Positions 1-11,602 of a stretch of 64,000 nt of DNA are shown here, one piece after another. Position 1 is the stretch's first letter. Each line of letters starts with the position of its first letter. The position numbers and the translations under genes are program-made. This DNA comes from Solanum dulcamara (taxonomy: Eukaryota > Streptophyta > Magnoliopsida > Solanales > Solanaceae), in NCBI RefSeq assembly GCF_947179165.1, contig NC_077243.1, positions 33,060,001 to 33,124,000 of the forward strand. The letters are read 5' to 3'. The notes under the pieces were generated by a model. It ran no database searches. It was not told where the DNA came from and saw only the letters and a list, made by a program, of their open reading frames with translations.

Positions 1-1426
1 AACCTACCATACACTACAATTTCTTTGTGAGTTTGAAAACAGATAGCAAATTAAACTTGAAGTTTGAAATACAAAAGACATATCTAATATGTTGTGATGT
101 CAATCTATGCACAAATCCTTTGTGTGTGATATTAGACTTCTCACCATTTGGCAAATGTACCTGCTCAATTTTGGATAACTATTGGGACTCACTCAGTATG
201 GCTAGTCTTGAGACCATATGGTTGGTTGCTCCTGAATCTACCCATTCAACTTGGTCCAATTTATAACAGGGACAAAAAACACCTGTAGTTGAGTCATTAG
301 TGTTAGAGGGTCTAGTAAGGTTGGTTGTGGCTACATTTGTTGTAATATATAACTCCTGCCCTTGTTTGATCATCTGTTAGATCTGATAGTATTGCTCAGG
401 TGAGAAAATTGGTGCTAAGTGCTCATTGGTAGTCTTCTTTGGTGATTCGTTAGCTACATGATTCATTACAGGCTTTGGATAATATTGAGACTTTGTCTTT
501 GACCTGTTATCCTGTGAGACTCTGTCATGCTGATAGTTACCTCTATCATGTTGATGGCCTTTATTGTACTGAAAATTTCTGTCATTTGTCTGACCTAGCA
601 ATCTCCTACATACTGCTCTAGTATGCCTTGATTTCTTACAAAAATCATAGTACAGATCTGATCTCTTAGGCTTGTAATTAGGTGCTTGCTTATTTGTCAT
701 CAAGGTAGTAGTCTCATTGATCTCAAAATCTGGTATCACATTAGTGAGTGATATCTGACTCTATTCTTGCATGACTAGAGCATAGATTTAATTCAAGTTA
801 GGTAATGGTTGCATTATGAGAATTTGACTCTTAGCTCTAGAATAAGAATCATTCAATTTTGTAAGAAATTGAAAAATTCTATGTTTTTGTATGTACTCAG
901 TGAACACTTTTGAGGTTTCACAATTGCACGTTGGAGGAGGAATCAAGGCATCAAATTCATCCCAGAGATCACTGAGTCTGGAAAAATAAACTAACACAGT
1001 ATTGCTTCCTTGAGCGAGGAAGGCTATCTCCTTGTACAAATGAAAAGTTCTTACATTGTTTTCCTTGTCAAACTTCTCCTTTACGCTCTCCTAAACTCTT
1101 CGTGAATCAGATGCATATGGAATTTCTGTCATCAATTCATTCGAAACTACATTCATAATCCATGAGAGAACAATCGCATTACACCTTTTCCATCGCTTCA
1201 GCAATGCTTTGGTGTATGAAGATTTCACACAGCTTCCATCAATAAAACCTAGTTTGTTCTTGCCAAGTAGAGCAATCTTTATGTACCTTCTCCACAAAGC
1301 GTAATTCTCTGTTTCAGTTAGCTAAATTGTGATCAAAGTTATCCCTGGTGTATCCATTGGTTGCAGAAACAATGAATCACGGTGATCAATAGTTGTCTCT
1401 GTACGACTTGTCGGTGCCTCATTCAT
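1..1426 (-). pseudogene. Ty1/copia gag-pol, N-terminal part (copia-1), decayed and cut by the window edge
   Basis: This is the beginning of a copia polyprotein read right to left from an ATG at 1426. In order it shows the copia gag N-terminal domain (about 1091-1330; contains ALLGKNKLGFIDG), a gag middle segment (788-1039), a zinc knuckle near 600-650 in which the first Cys is replaced by Tyr (YDFCKKSRHTRAVC), and the aspartic protease motif DSGAT followed by NHM at about 215-244. The region down to base 1 reads like the pre-integrase segment (FKFNLLSV). All pieces lie in one frame, interrupted by stops near 1322, 1091, 788, 377 and 179, so decay is by nonsense rather than frameshift. Integrase, RT and RNase H would lie to the left, outside the window. 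The adjacent LTR and primer site confirm the orientation. Family assignment is firm; the element is not functional. Confidence 0.9.
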
Positions 1427-1500
1427 TGTCGAAATCAGAAAAGAAAAAAATGGAATCAACAAAGTTGATGCTTCGCGGAAATGTACACACTAGATCGTGT

Positions 1501-1512
1501 GTTCTGATATCA
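1501..1512 (-). other. Primer-binding site of copia-1
   Basis: On the minus strand the bases read TGATATCAGAAC, ten of twelve matching TGGTATCAGAGC, the complement of the 3' end of initiator Met-tRNA used by plant copia elements. It directly abuts the TG/CA boundary of the LTR at 1513. Confidence 0.8.
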
Positions 1513-1802
1513 TGTAAACTTCAGCTACCATGGATTACACCTTGGATTTAGAGCTGGATATTTGAGATCTATTGAATGAAGTTCATAGCAATTTGGAGAA
1601 GAGAAAGAGAGGAATTCATTCCATTGAACATGATTACAATCAACTAGCTATAATGCTTTATATACACATTGAATCATCCACTGAACTTCTAACTAACTGA
1701 TTAATGCTCCTACTGTGTGTACTGACTACATGTTAACTGACTAACTATAAGTTAGTTACAACAACCTAACTAACTGACACGTCACTAGACTCAATAGTAT
1801 CA
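1513..1802 (-). repeat. 5' LTR of copia-1
   Basis: About 290 bp beginning TG and ending CA, placed between the primer site and unrelated AT-rich DNA. On the minus strand a TATATAAA box lies at 1657-1664, suitable for the LTR promoter that would drive gag-pol. The distal end is uncertain: CA also occurs at 1792-1793. The partner LTR is outside the window, so identity and target duplication cannot be checked. Confidence 0.7.
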
Positions 1803-2990
1803 TCTCTAAACTTGGTGTCTAATTGCACCTTTTTCTGAGGTTTTTGTGGTGGACGGCGGACTGTTGTGGTAGAAATTTACGGTAGTGAGCAGCTATTAGA
1901 GACGGAACTAAAAGTTCAGATACAGATTCGATTGAATTCAATAGATTTTGCTTAAATAGTGTATTTGTATTAAGAAATTTATTAAATATTTATAAATATT
2001 AAATTTATAATCCAGTTAATAACACTTAAGGTAGTCATTCTAAAATTCAGAACCCATATCTCTTTGACTACTTGTTTTATTATCATATGACATATTTCAA
2101 AAAAAAATTTAATCTGTATTTGCACTATTGTCCATTACTCCTCAATGGTGTAGAGGATGCAGAACAAATAAATATGAGAGGCCATGATTTTTTTTTTTTT
2201 TGGTACTTACACAAAGATTTTTTATTTACTTACTAATTTATTGTTTTATTCTACTATTAAATAATATTTTTGAAATCTAAGATAAATATATTTAACCATT
2301 AAGGTCTGGATCATTTTGTTAATTATCCTCCGTTTTAACATTGTATATTTTTCTTTCCTTTTTTCCTTAAAAATGAATTTAATTCTTGTTTTCTTTACGT
2401 GAAGCTGTGAACAATGAAATTAATTTTGAGAATTTGGAAAATTTCACAATTTTTGTTTATGTTTACTTTTTAGAATAATTTAAAATTGAAGGAGTATTAA
2501 TACATATAAATACTTTGAATTTAATATTATTTAGTGTAAAATATTCTGTTTTTTGAAGAAATAACAAGAAAAATGATCTTGACCTCTCATATTAATTTGT
2601 ACATATGGCCTATATTTCACTGGTGGAGCCACATATATTTGAGGAGTGTTGATCGACACCCTTTTATAGAAAAATTATATTGTGTAGATAGATAAAATAT
2701 TTGTTATGTATATATATTACATATATATTGACAATCTTAAGTTTTAATACGATTTTACTTTTTTATATTTTAATATCTCTTAATTGAAATTTTGACTTCG
2801 CCATCTTTATATCTACTATATCATTGAGAAGTAATAGACAAAATTGTAAAGGAGGATTTTTTTTAGTGATTAGAAAGGCAATAAATCTCCTGTTCAAGAT
2901 TTTAAGTTTCTATTTCTTGAAGATATTATTATTTCTTCGTATTTATTATTTGTCATTTTCAATTAATACACTTTATTATTTTCGTGTAGA
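1803..2990. other. AT-rich spacer without genes
   Basis: No coding potential is seen on either strand. The stretch holds homopolymer T runs (near 2189) and short AT repeats. A piece at about 2621-2810 starts GGTGGAGCC and ends with a loosely inverted version (GACTTCGCC), which may be a small MITE-like remnant of about 190 bp; this is only a suspicion. Confidence 0.5.
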
Positions 2991-4124
2991 ATAAAAATTA
3001 TTTTCATCCTCCAACTTTGCTTAAAAATCAAACTTCCTCTTCAACTTTGAACAATAATCAAACTTCCCTCTTTATTTTATGCATTGTCCATTTTACCCTT
3101 GTTATATCATGTATATGTAATACCTCTTTATATTATATATAATTTATCTTTTATAACCTAGGTATTTATAACTTTTTCTTTAAGTTAGTTAACATTTTAA
3201 GTAGAATAATGTTTTTATGAATTTGTCATAAAATTTAATATTATTTTTATGATCGTTATTTCAATATAATATGCATTAAGCGTGTGTATATGTTTGTATG
3301 CGTATATTTTTGTCTTTCTCCACTCTCTTACTCCATGCGTTATATATTTCTTTGGTCTTCTTGATATGACACCCCTTAAATTTTTTAATTAGAGGTGTAT
3401 TTTACTAAACTAACATTATTAATAATGCTTTGAAACTTTAAATTTGACTACTACTATTTTATGCATTTATTTAATACCAAGGATAGAAATAAAAATATAT
3501 TAATTTTTTTTTTGATTTCATAAATTGGACAAGTAAATTAAAACAACTAATTTAGAATAAGGGTCAAGTAATATAAACGGTGGGAGTATTCTCTGTTGTC
3601 TATATAAATAAATAAATTTTGATTAGCATTGATGGAGTATTAGATAAATAGTTCAAAATAATTTAAAATCTAAATAAATAGAATCTTTAAAAATTTAACC
3701 TTAATTAACTAAATAGTTTTATATTTTCTACATCAAAATATATTTGTATAGTTAATGTTCTCTGCTATTTTCACTTATATAAACAAATATTAGAGTTTTA
3801 ATTATTATTAATAAAATTAATTTTCTCATTATGCTAATTTACTTCATTTTATAACGTCATTAGCTTATATACTTAATTAGTATTTCTCACTTTTTTCGTC
3901 TAAAAGATAATATTTATGCTTTTATGAAAAATATGTTTCATGAATTCAAAAATAAAATAAAAATATTATGATTTTTAAAGAAGTAAAAAAAAAGTTGATA
4001 ATGAAAGGATATAATAGACAGTTTAAAGATTTAATTAGGATAAATTGAAAATTTGATTTTTGTTCAAAATTAAAAAGGAGTTTGATTTTAAAAGCAAAAC
4101 TGTGGGCGAAAATAATTTTCACCC
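2991..4124. mobile_element. Non-autonomous element with long terminal inverted repeats
   Basis: The sequence at about 2991-3110 reappears as its reverse complement at about 4000-4124. Shared blocks include AAAATTATTTTC, a segment around GCTTAAAAATCAAAC versus GCTTTTAAAATCAAAC, and TTTGAACAA followed by ATCAAA. The arms are about 115 bp and diverged. The roughly 900 bp between them is AT-rich and non-coding; a 72-codon frame at 3946-4164 runs across the right arm and looks accidental. Long imperfect inverted arms around non-coding DNA suggest a MULE- or foldback-type DNA transposon derivative. I could not fix the outer ends or see a target duplication. Confidence 0.6.
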
Positions 4125-5429
4125 TTTCCCTGTATGATGACATAAGAAATGTAGGGAGCCTCATATCTAAGTTTTCAAGTTTTATATCAATTTCTCAATT
4201 ATGTTACAATTAATTTTTATTTATCTGGTAAAAACCTTTTCTTTACCATCAGACTACCATTTTTGTCTAAAAGCTACAATTAATTTTTTGAAAAGTCGCT
4301 ATCTCTCTCTCTCTATTCCTTCTTTGGCCTTTTGAATAATAATAATAATAATAAAATCATTAATTTCTAGTATAGTGAAACAATAGCTTTTGTTCAGATA
4401 TCGTATGTACATGTATTACAAAATTACCAAACAAAATATTTAATTGCAAACTCATGGAATTGCATGTTATAGAAACTCGATTCTAAATTTTAAATCTTAA
4501 ATCAATATTGTTAACACGAAATACGAAATGATTAGAAGCTATAGTGGGAGAGAGAGAGGGAGAGAAACCTTGGCCAATCTGATGAAGAGTTTCAGGAACT
4601 TCAACTTCAAAAGAGGGACTGGAAATAACATGATCAGACATCACCTCCTTCTCTTCCCCCATTTAATTTCTTGCACAAATATGTAATTATATATTCAATG
4701 CTGCTAGGGAATATTGGGAGAAATTAATCAGAGTGATGTCCTCTATAAATAATAATGGACTTGCTGCATGTGACAATACGAAAGGAATAAAGACCAATGA
4801 CTAAATAAAGACAAGGAAGACTACTTTAATAGTAACTTTTATTTCCACTTTTTGTGTCCCGCTATTTTACTTGCTTATTGAACTTTTCGAATTACTTGTA
4901 AAGTGAATTGTAATATTGAAAAATATTAGAGAAAATAATGTGATGTACTTATTCTAATTTGTAATGGTATTTTTTAAAAAGATTCAAAACATAGTGACAT
5001 TGTATACTTTTATAGCATATATGCAAAATACACCTGAGTACTCTGTCAATAGAGATGACAATAAGTACGTGAAATACACGTATAACAAACATAATATAGG
5101 TGTTTGAAAGCACATACATTGGATCCAATTGTCCACACGTACCGTTTATGTCTTTACATACATTCAACTTCTTCTTTAAAAACACATATTTAAAATCAAA
5201 TAATGTATTCGTGTGATTCAATTAATTAGGATTAAATATTGTATGCATGCAAATAGAATGTATTCTCTTATATTTTGAAAGAAAAATACCGCTACTTTTT
5301 TTTAATAAATAAATCTCTCTATATAATGTAAAATAAATTGCAAAAATGGGCTTTAAATAACCCTATTTACAAAAATTTGCATCTACGATTGCTACGCCAA
5401 GGCTCACATATAATGTTTTGCATCAATCG
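4125..5429. other. AT-rich spacer with microsatellites
   Basis: No supported gene. A (CT)n run lies at about 4301-4314, an (AAT)n run at about 4335-4354 and a GA-rich tract at about 4547-4566. A 90-codon frame at 4949-5221 has no recognisable domain and an AT-driven composition, so it is not called. Confidence 0.6.
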
Positions 5430-6948
5430 TCGCGCCATCCTACTCATTTGGGTCTGACACTTTCCCCCGTGATTAGGTCGCACGCTTAAGCGTCATTCAT
5501 TTTTGAGGTTAGTTGATTCGGCAGGTGGATCATTATACACTCCTAATCGACCAACACAATACCCTCTATAGGTACCCTCCGAATTTTCCCCAAAATTTTC
5601 TTAGTCAAATGAAACTTAATGCCACCCTTTTTGGTGTTAAGGCTACCATCATCAGAAATTCAATGTTATTATAAAATTCACGCACCTCAGGATCATGAAG
5701 AGTGGGAAAATGCCACTCGACAAGGTGCGTCCAGCCCTATACTTCAATGGCATCAACCAGGTCCCTCATGCCCTGTTGTTTCCTCACATCTGGGTCAAAG
5801 ACTCTCCCACTTAACACTTTTTGGGTTTGCATAGCCTGAATTCGTTCTTCTTTACTCAGCATCCACAATATCATTAGATTCTGTCTCACTTCCCCCTTTT
5901 TCTTTAGAGACATCAATTAATTTTTCTTCAGGAATGAAATCCTCATCAACCACTGCCTTTGTCCTTTGTTTTTGTTTCCTGATTGTTTTAGATTTGTTAG
6001 TAGCCAAGGCATCACTCAGTAACTTCTTCAAAGTGCCTCTAGTAGAGTAACTTTGGTGACCTTGGTAGACTCAGTAACCACTTTCTTTCCCTTGTCATTG
6101 ACCTTCTTTGAAACCTTTTCAGAAGCATCCTTGTTTGCCTTCTTCCCTTCATCTTTCTTTCGTTGCCCAGTTTCAATACTTTTTGCTTTACCAACCTTCT
6201 TAATTCTCTAGACTAAAGGTTCCTCATTTTTATTTTCTTCCTTATCCTCTGTAGGACTGGAGGTAGTTCTGTTCTAGGGGTCTAATCGAAAATAGGTTTC
6301 GACTGTACCACTGGAAGCTCTGGTGATTTTTCTTTCTCACAAGAGAAAGAAGGCTTAATACCATCACCTCTCATCTTAGTAAACTTCCAACGACCCATTC
6401 TTCTCCTGCTGCCAAAATATAAGACCTACTGGTGTGTTTTTCAGTCATATCATCAAAGTATCTCTCAGACATGGTGGATAAGATCGGATTAGGTTAGGAG
6501 GTTGAAGTATGGTCTACAGATGGCTCTATTTCAAAGGGTTGAAGAACAGACCTGGCCTCTAAATGGGTAGAGGCATTTGGCAACGAAACTTAGGAATGAG
6601 AAACAACAAGTGTCGGAGAGAAGATTGAGATTTTGTCTTTTTGAGATGGAGATAGAGGAATAGTATAAATGCACTTTTAAATAGGATCCTGACCAGGGAA
6701 AACAACAACCATAGTGTCTGTGGTTTTCAACTTCACCGCAATAAGAGGGGAGTATATAGGTATGGATGATAGTGTGTCAATTTTATGTGAGACCAGAGTG
6801 TCGGTATTAGAGTTGGTCACCTTTTTAGAGGAGGTTGGAGTAAGAGACATGATATAGGTATGAACGACGGTGTGTCAATTTTATGTGAGACCGGAGTGTC
6901 GGTATTAGAGTTGGTCACCTTTTTAGAGGAGGTTGGAGTAAGACACAT
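5430..6948 (-). pseudogene. Putative plant transposon/env-like protein, decayed
   Basis: A minus-strand reading starting near 6948 gives an N-terminal part with many stops, then a Lys/Glu-rich linker (about 5900-6200, with runs such as KKANKDASEKVSKK), then a recognisable globular part at about 5560-5850: QKVLSGRVFDPDV, an RDLVDAIEV segment followed by an in-frame TAG, GWTHLVEW, and PEVREFYNNIEF. To my memory this pattern (GRVFDP..., QGW..LF, EVREFY) matches the family named putative plant transposon protein, common in Solanaceae genomes. A small frameshift near 5615 and later stops end the frame around the P-I-E-G-I motif near 5570. Its function in the family is not established. It lies 3' of the copia RT-RNase H on the same strand, as an env-like ORF of a Sirevirus would. 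Confidence 0.6.
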
Positions 6949-6950
6949 GA
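6755..6950. repeat. 98-bp tandem duplication
   Basis: Two adjacent copies with a 98-bp period (6755-6852 and 6853-6950), differing at only a few positions. They share the block around GTGTCGGTATTAGAG and lie at the 5' end of the env-like remnant. Because 98 is not a multiple of three, the duplication itself shifts the frame. Confidence 0.9.
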
Positions 6951-7440
6951 TTTGGTTTGATAAGTAGGGGAGAAGAGAAGAAAGGATAAATATGAGAGAT
7001 GTTAGATTTGAATTTCAACTCGAAGAGAAATGAATGAACAATTTTGGGAAGATGGAGTTTAAGAGGACTGAACTGAGGTGTATGGTTCCGAGTAGAAGGC
7101 GACGTTTGAGTGATTAGATGGGACAGACAACTTTTCAGAAGAGGGATGAGTCACACGTGGCAATTTCAACGAATCTCATTCATAATTTAAAAATAGTGCT
7201 AGGAGTGCCACCCTCTGAGTAGGGACCAAGTCCCACTAATACAACTGAATGTTGTTAGCTTAGATCTTTCCTGCGTTTCTATTTGCTTTAGCCATCTCAC
7301 CATGTGTGTATACTTGAAAGTGTTATGAGCTTGAATTCAAACTAATTATGCATAACAAAAGTTTGGATACCTGTTCTCTGGATCTAGCCAATAGAAGGTT
7401 GAGTGGATCAAGTTGGATTATTCAGCTACAATTACTTAAA
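6951..7440. other. Non-coding copia-2 remnant between pol and the third ORF
   Basis: No frame of note. The GGGACC-A-AGTCCC motif at about 7223 resembles the palindromic GGGACCAGGTCCC in the copia-2 LTR, so part of this stretch probably belongs to the same element. Confidence 0.4.
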
Positions 7441-8160
7441 GCTTTTGTAACGATATCTGCTATTTGATGCTCAGTTTTGCAGAATTGCGCACAAATATTG
7501 ACTTTTTTGACAATGTCTCTTAAAAAGTGATGCCTCATATCTATGTGCTTTGCTCTCTTGTGTTAGATCAGATTCTTGATCATGTTGAGAGCACTTGTAT
7601 TGTCATAAAACAATAAGATAGTATCAGTGAGCACTCCAAAATCCTCTAGCTATTGTTTAACCCATAGTAATTGTACAAAACAAGATATTGCAGCAACATA
7701 CTCAGCTTCTGCTGTAGATAAGACAACTGAATTTTGTTTCTTGGTTCCACAAGAATTTAGAGAAGAACTTAGAAGATGTGCCATTCTGGATGTACTCTTT
7801 CTTTCAACTAGGTATCCTTAAGATCCTTTTTACAGCCTTCAAATGGGACCTTTTGGACAGGCTTGAAATCTTGCACATATTTCCCCACTGAACACGATGT
7901 CAGGCCTGCTAGCTGTCAGATATAGTAGAGACCCAATCATTCCTCATGATTTCATCATAGTCGATACCCTCTTCTTGATTATAGCCCTGAATCATTAATC
8001 GGTACTTGTTCCTTGTTATCACCCCATTTTCATCCATCTTATTTCTATAAACCTACATGATCCCTATAATAGTTCTGTCAAGAGGGACAAGGGACCAGGT
8101 GCCACACCTTATATTTTCAAACTGGTGAAGTTCTTCTTGCATAGATTTTACCCCGTCTGC
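7441..8160 (-). pseudogene. Ty1/copia reverse transcriptase (fragment) and RNase H (copia-2)
   Basis: Read right to left, 8160-7960 encodes the start of copia RT (MQEELHQFEN, then NKMDENGVITRNKYRL and QGYNQEEGIDYDE). The next recognisable motif, MIGSLLYLTASRPDI (about 7950-7900), belongs to the RT C-terminal region, so the catalytic core has been deleted. RNase H follows at 7760-7441 with LSTAEAEYVAA, YDNTSALNMIKN and the terminal AKHIDMRHHFLRD. Several stops and frameshifts are present, for instance around 7800-7870, where a stretch has also been lost before RNase H. Motif order and spacing are diagnostic for copia. The product cannot be functional. Confidence 0.88.
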
Positions 8161-8352
8161 ATTTGTCCCTTCATCATCAAAGAGAGTCTCTTCAGGTTGA
8201 GCTTGACTATTCTTACCAGTATCTTAAGATTGAATTGGTTCTTTGTCTAGTTTCCTGTCTTCTCTTTGAGGCCATAAAGCTTACTTCCCTTATTTACCCC
8301 TTCGAAACTGAGCAACAATACAAGACAGTAGGCTGTCCAGAACTCTTATTTT

Positions 8353-9690
8353 GATAGTTTGGGTTGATTTTCATTGATTTCATGTTTAGTTTCGATATGA
8401 TGAGACTGTTAAACTTAAGTAGGTATTTTATTATGTATTTAAGGTGTATATACTCTTATACAAGATAAGGGGAATTATTTGACGAAGTGGACTTTGGTTG
8501 GTCTACGGTGTAGATGAATTGAACTCCCCGAATTGTGGTAGAACTTGTTATGTGCTAAAACTCCAAGGTTCGTATATAAACTTGAACTTGGAATATTTTA
8601 ATTTCTGAAATTTGAAGTATCTTGATGGGTTGTTTTCTTACTCTTTTTCTTATATCGTGGTATGATTATTATCTCAAGTATTGCAAAACTTCTGCTAAAT
8701 CGCCCATTTGTACGAATTGCTTGAACATTTTACATTCTTGTTGGGACTTTTTCCTTCTTATTATGATGACTTGTCATTGATATTGGCATGCCTCTCGATT
8801 CGGATCTTTCCCATCTTGACTTTGGATTTACATTTCGTCTTGATGATGGGGTTTTGTCCATTCTCGAGTACGAGTGGAAAGCCACTTTCAATATGGTTCT
8901 TGATTCTCTTGATATTGGGTGACGACCCTTCTTGATTTTGGGGCTTTGGTCCATCTTGATATTGATTGTGCTTAGTGTAAATACATGACGTATATATTGG
9001 GCGAAATTGATTATTTGACAACTCTTTTGAATTAAATTGTAAGCTTTCTTGATACTTGAATCTTCGAATATTAATATTGATATTTTGAAACTCTTCAAGG
9101 TTTGTATTCGATACTTTGATATACTTGTTCACTTGGGCTTACTTTTAACTTATTGAGCCACCTGCGATGAACAAGAGAATTGAAAAATTTAATGGCTTCA
9201 AGCCCAAAGTTTATACACCACTAAGCTTTATGCTTAGCGATAGTTATTTTCTATCGTAGGTAATGTGTGGGATGAGTTGTGAAGATGGCCATTTGGAGTA
9301 TACTTTTAGAGCCCATGTGAAGATCACATCTACATATGCATCTAGTTTTGTAAATATTCTGGGGACTTGTACATGATACATGTGGCACTTATGTATAAAA
9401 TTTTGAAAGCTTGTGAAAACAAAACCAGATGGTTGTAACTTGAACAGGGTGACTAGTTTTGCTATATTTGGAGCGTGCTTTTAACTCAAGTCATGCCATG
9501 TGCTGGGTTTATACTTTGACTTGTCATTATGCACAAAGAAAGATAATAGTTCTGTGATAATTACTAGTTTGAGTTTTGTGTATTTTATGGACCCGCAATG
9601 GTGTTGAATTGGAAATAGAATTTCAAAACAAGTTTTCTAAATGTGTTGACTATTTGAGATTATAAAAAAACTATCTTTTACTTTGTAAGT
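8353..9690. other. Unrelated insert between copia-2 gag and pol, possibly a solo LTR
   Basis: This 1.3-kb block has no copia coding similarity although it sits between gag and RT remnants. It is rich in degenerate TTGATATT/CTTGAT motifs around 8770-9110, which create chance overlapping frames on both strands. The left edge starts TGATAGTTTGGG. The texture (about 1.3 kb, no ORF, TG at one edge) suggests a solo LTR of a gypsy element, but I could not find a convincing matching CA end or target duplication. Confidence 0.4.
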
Positions 9691-10829
9691 GGCATTCTCC
9701 CAAAGGGAATGCTACAAGACATGCAATGTTTGCTTTCGCATTATTATGTTAGGACCAGATGCCTTCTTCTGACTTTCTTTTTCCTAATAGTACTTTATGA
9801 AATTCTTCTCGGTTCTTTTCCAAGAACCACAGTCCTTTTTAAGGTGACCATTTCTACCATAATGAATACACAATAAGTTATCAAATACAGATACATACTT
9901 ACTATGAGGATTGAAATGGGGATCTATCATTTTGCATCCTAGGCCCTTTCCACCATTGTGACCTTGATTTGTTAGATTTTCTAAATTTTTTAGCAGATGT
10001 GGTCCATTTGAGATATTTATTTAAATCTTCCTTGATACGGACCAGGTTCATTTCTAATTTAAGGTTTCTAGTGACATAAATAATTTTAATTCAGAGGTTT
10101 TAAGGCTTTTTTCAAGCTCCATCTCAACTCTATTAGCCTCATCATTCTGCTTGAAATCTATTTCAGGGCTACACTTCAACACTTCCTTGACATCACTATT
10201 TTTAGCTTCCAACGCAATAATTTTTTCTTCCAATTCTGACATTTGAATGACCAAGATAGTTTTTTCATCTTGAAAAATGTCAATGCTAGTGTTCAGAAGA
10301 TCCTTTTCAGAGGTTAACTCACATAGTGAGTCAATCAAGACACATGCTAATTTTCTAAGTTTCTTGAGAGAGTGAGCATTTAGATTTTCCTGAAGGTGAA
10401 GCAAAGTTACCTCTTCATCCGCCTCTTCATCAGATTTTACCATGAAGGCAAACGTGGTGTTGTACACCTCATCATCATCATCTTTTATAGCCAGCATGGA
10501 TGCATCCTCTAGATGATTAGATTCTCCAGAGTCGCTTGAGGAGTTTTCTAGACAACAAGAGCCTTCTTTACTACATAATCAACAAAAATTCTTCCTCTTG
10601 ATTTATCAGGGACTTGGTCCCTTTGTTTGTCTCTATATTCTCCTTTTTGCATGGGATAATTTTTGATAAAATGTCCTAGCTTTCCACATCTGTGACACTA
10701 GTCAGTACCATTTGTTGCTCTGTTTGTGTTGCGTTTCTTCATGAATTCGCCATGTTTTTTCATAATTTGCTGAATTTTTTTGGTCAAGTAAGCAGACTGT
10801 CCCTCTTCAAGATTTGGTAGAGCAGTCAT
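9690..10829 (-). pseudogene. Ty1/copia gag with two damaged zinc knuckles (copia-2)
   Basis: The gag ATG is probably at 10829 (MTALPNLEEGQSAY), 51 bp downstream of the primer site. The sequence then jumps to KKHGEFMKKRN, so the gag core domain is deleted. A first CCHC knuckle (CHRCGKLGHFIKNYP, about 10655-10697) has its last Cys replaced by Tyr. After a frameshift comes a 147-codon open stretch at 10054-10497, strongly acidic and heptad-like (TLLHLQENLNAHSLKKLRKL, then a Glu/Lys-rich coiled-coil region), typical of this copia gag type. A second knuckle near 9834-9878 (CIHYGRNGHLKKDC) has Cys2 replaced by Tyr. Both losses fit TGY to TAY transitions. Non-functional. Confidence 0.8.
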
Positions 10830-10879
10830 CTTTCAGCTTGCAGGATCTTCTCTCAGTGTTAACCGTGTATAGAATACCT

Positions 10880-10891
10880 GCTCTGATACCA
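10880..10891 (-). other. Primer-binding site of copia-2
   Basis: On the minus strand the bases read TGGTATCAGAGC, a perfect 12-base complement of the initiator Met-tRNA 3' end, located just inside the LTR. Confidence 0.92.
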
Positions 10892-10893
10892 AT

Positions 10894-11602
10894 TATTAGA
10901 ATATATGCGTCCACTATCACTTAGGGACCAGGTCCCTAAATAGAATAACAATAAATGAACAACCAATGCATACAAGGAACAAGACAAGATTTTATGTGGA
11001 AAAGCTCCTTAGTCAAGGGAGAAAAAACCATGATCTGTTCAACAGGATTTCACAACCAATCTTTACTAAGATGCAAGAGTAAATTAGTCTATTACAACCT
11101 ATTGTAACTAGACACTAATTCTCTCCACCCCTTGGCTTGAAATACCTCTATTACAAGACTTTGAGCCTAAGCAATACAACTATTTCCTACTACCCCAACT
11201 AACTCTAGTTGACGTAGAGTTTGAACACTCCGATCAAGCTAAATCTAGCCATGACTTGGAAATTAAGCAATAACTCTATTGCCTACTATACCAACTTCCT
11301 CTAGTTGACATAGACTTGAAACAAACCTTTCAAAGATAACTCTAGCTATAAACTCGATACAAAACTGATACAAGGAAAGATGATCAATATTCCTTTATAG
11401 ATAAGGAGCTGATCTTACAATATTTAGCACACTAGACTCAAGTTCAAAAATAGCTCGATCAGCTGCTGCCCACCAACCACAGCAGGTGGTGGCAGCTTTT
11501 ACAGTTGGTTCTCATTTGGTCTGGGACACACATCGTTCATGGGACCAGGTCCTCCAATCAGGTCCCATAATTTGTTGATGCATCAAAACCTGAATTAGAA
11601 CA
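10894..11602 (-). repeat. 5' LTR of copia-2
   Basis: About 709 bp, from TATTAGAATATATG beside the primer site (TG decayed to TA) to TTAGAACA. It contains the perfect palindrome AGGGACC-A-GGTCCCT near 10922 and related copies near 11545 and 11565. A minus-strand TATAAAGG at about 11392-11399 could be the promoter box. The distal boundary is inferred from the CA end only. Confidence 0.65.

Larger units (their letters stand above)
5430..11602 (-). mobile_element. Decayed Ty1/copia element copia-2 (possible Sirevirus-type, with a third ORF behind pol)
   Basis: Reading right to left there is an LTR (10894-11602), a perfect Met-tRNA primer site (10880-10891), gag remnants (9690-10829), RT and RNase H remnants (7441-8160) and, further downstream on the same strand, a K/E-rich ORF remnant (5430-6948). 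Gag has lost most of its N-terminal domain, pol lacks protease, integrase and most of RT, and about 1.3 kb of unrelated DNA (8353-9690) separates gag from pol. No 3' LTR copy is recognisable below 5430. Sireviruses are known to carry an extra ORF between pol and the 3' LTR. The order here fits that plan, but the third ORF could also be an independent neighbour. Confidence 0.65.

Noticed and set aside
3946..4164. 72-codon minus-strand frame
   Set aside because: It overlaps the right arm of the inverted-repeat element and is AT-driven (Phe/Leu/Ile-rich).
5619..5834. 71-codon plus-strand frame
   Set aside because: It is the complement of the conserved minus-strand GRVFDP...EVREFY region and has no similarity of its own.
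8708..9132. Overlapping frames of 75-123 codons on both strands
   Set aside because: They come from degenerate CTTGAT/TTGATATT repeats; frames on both strands over the same bases with no domain indicate chance openness.
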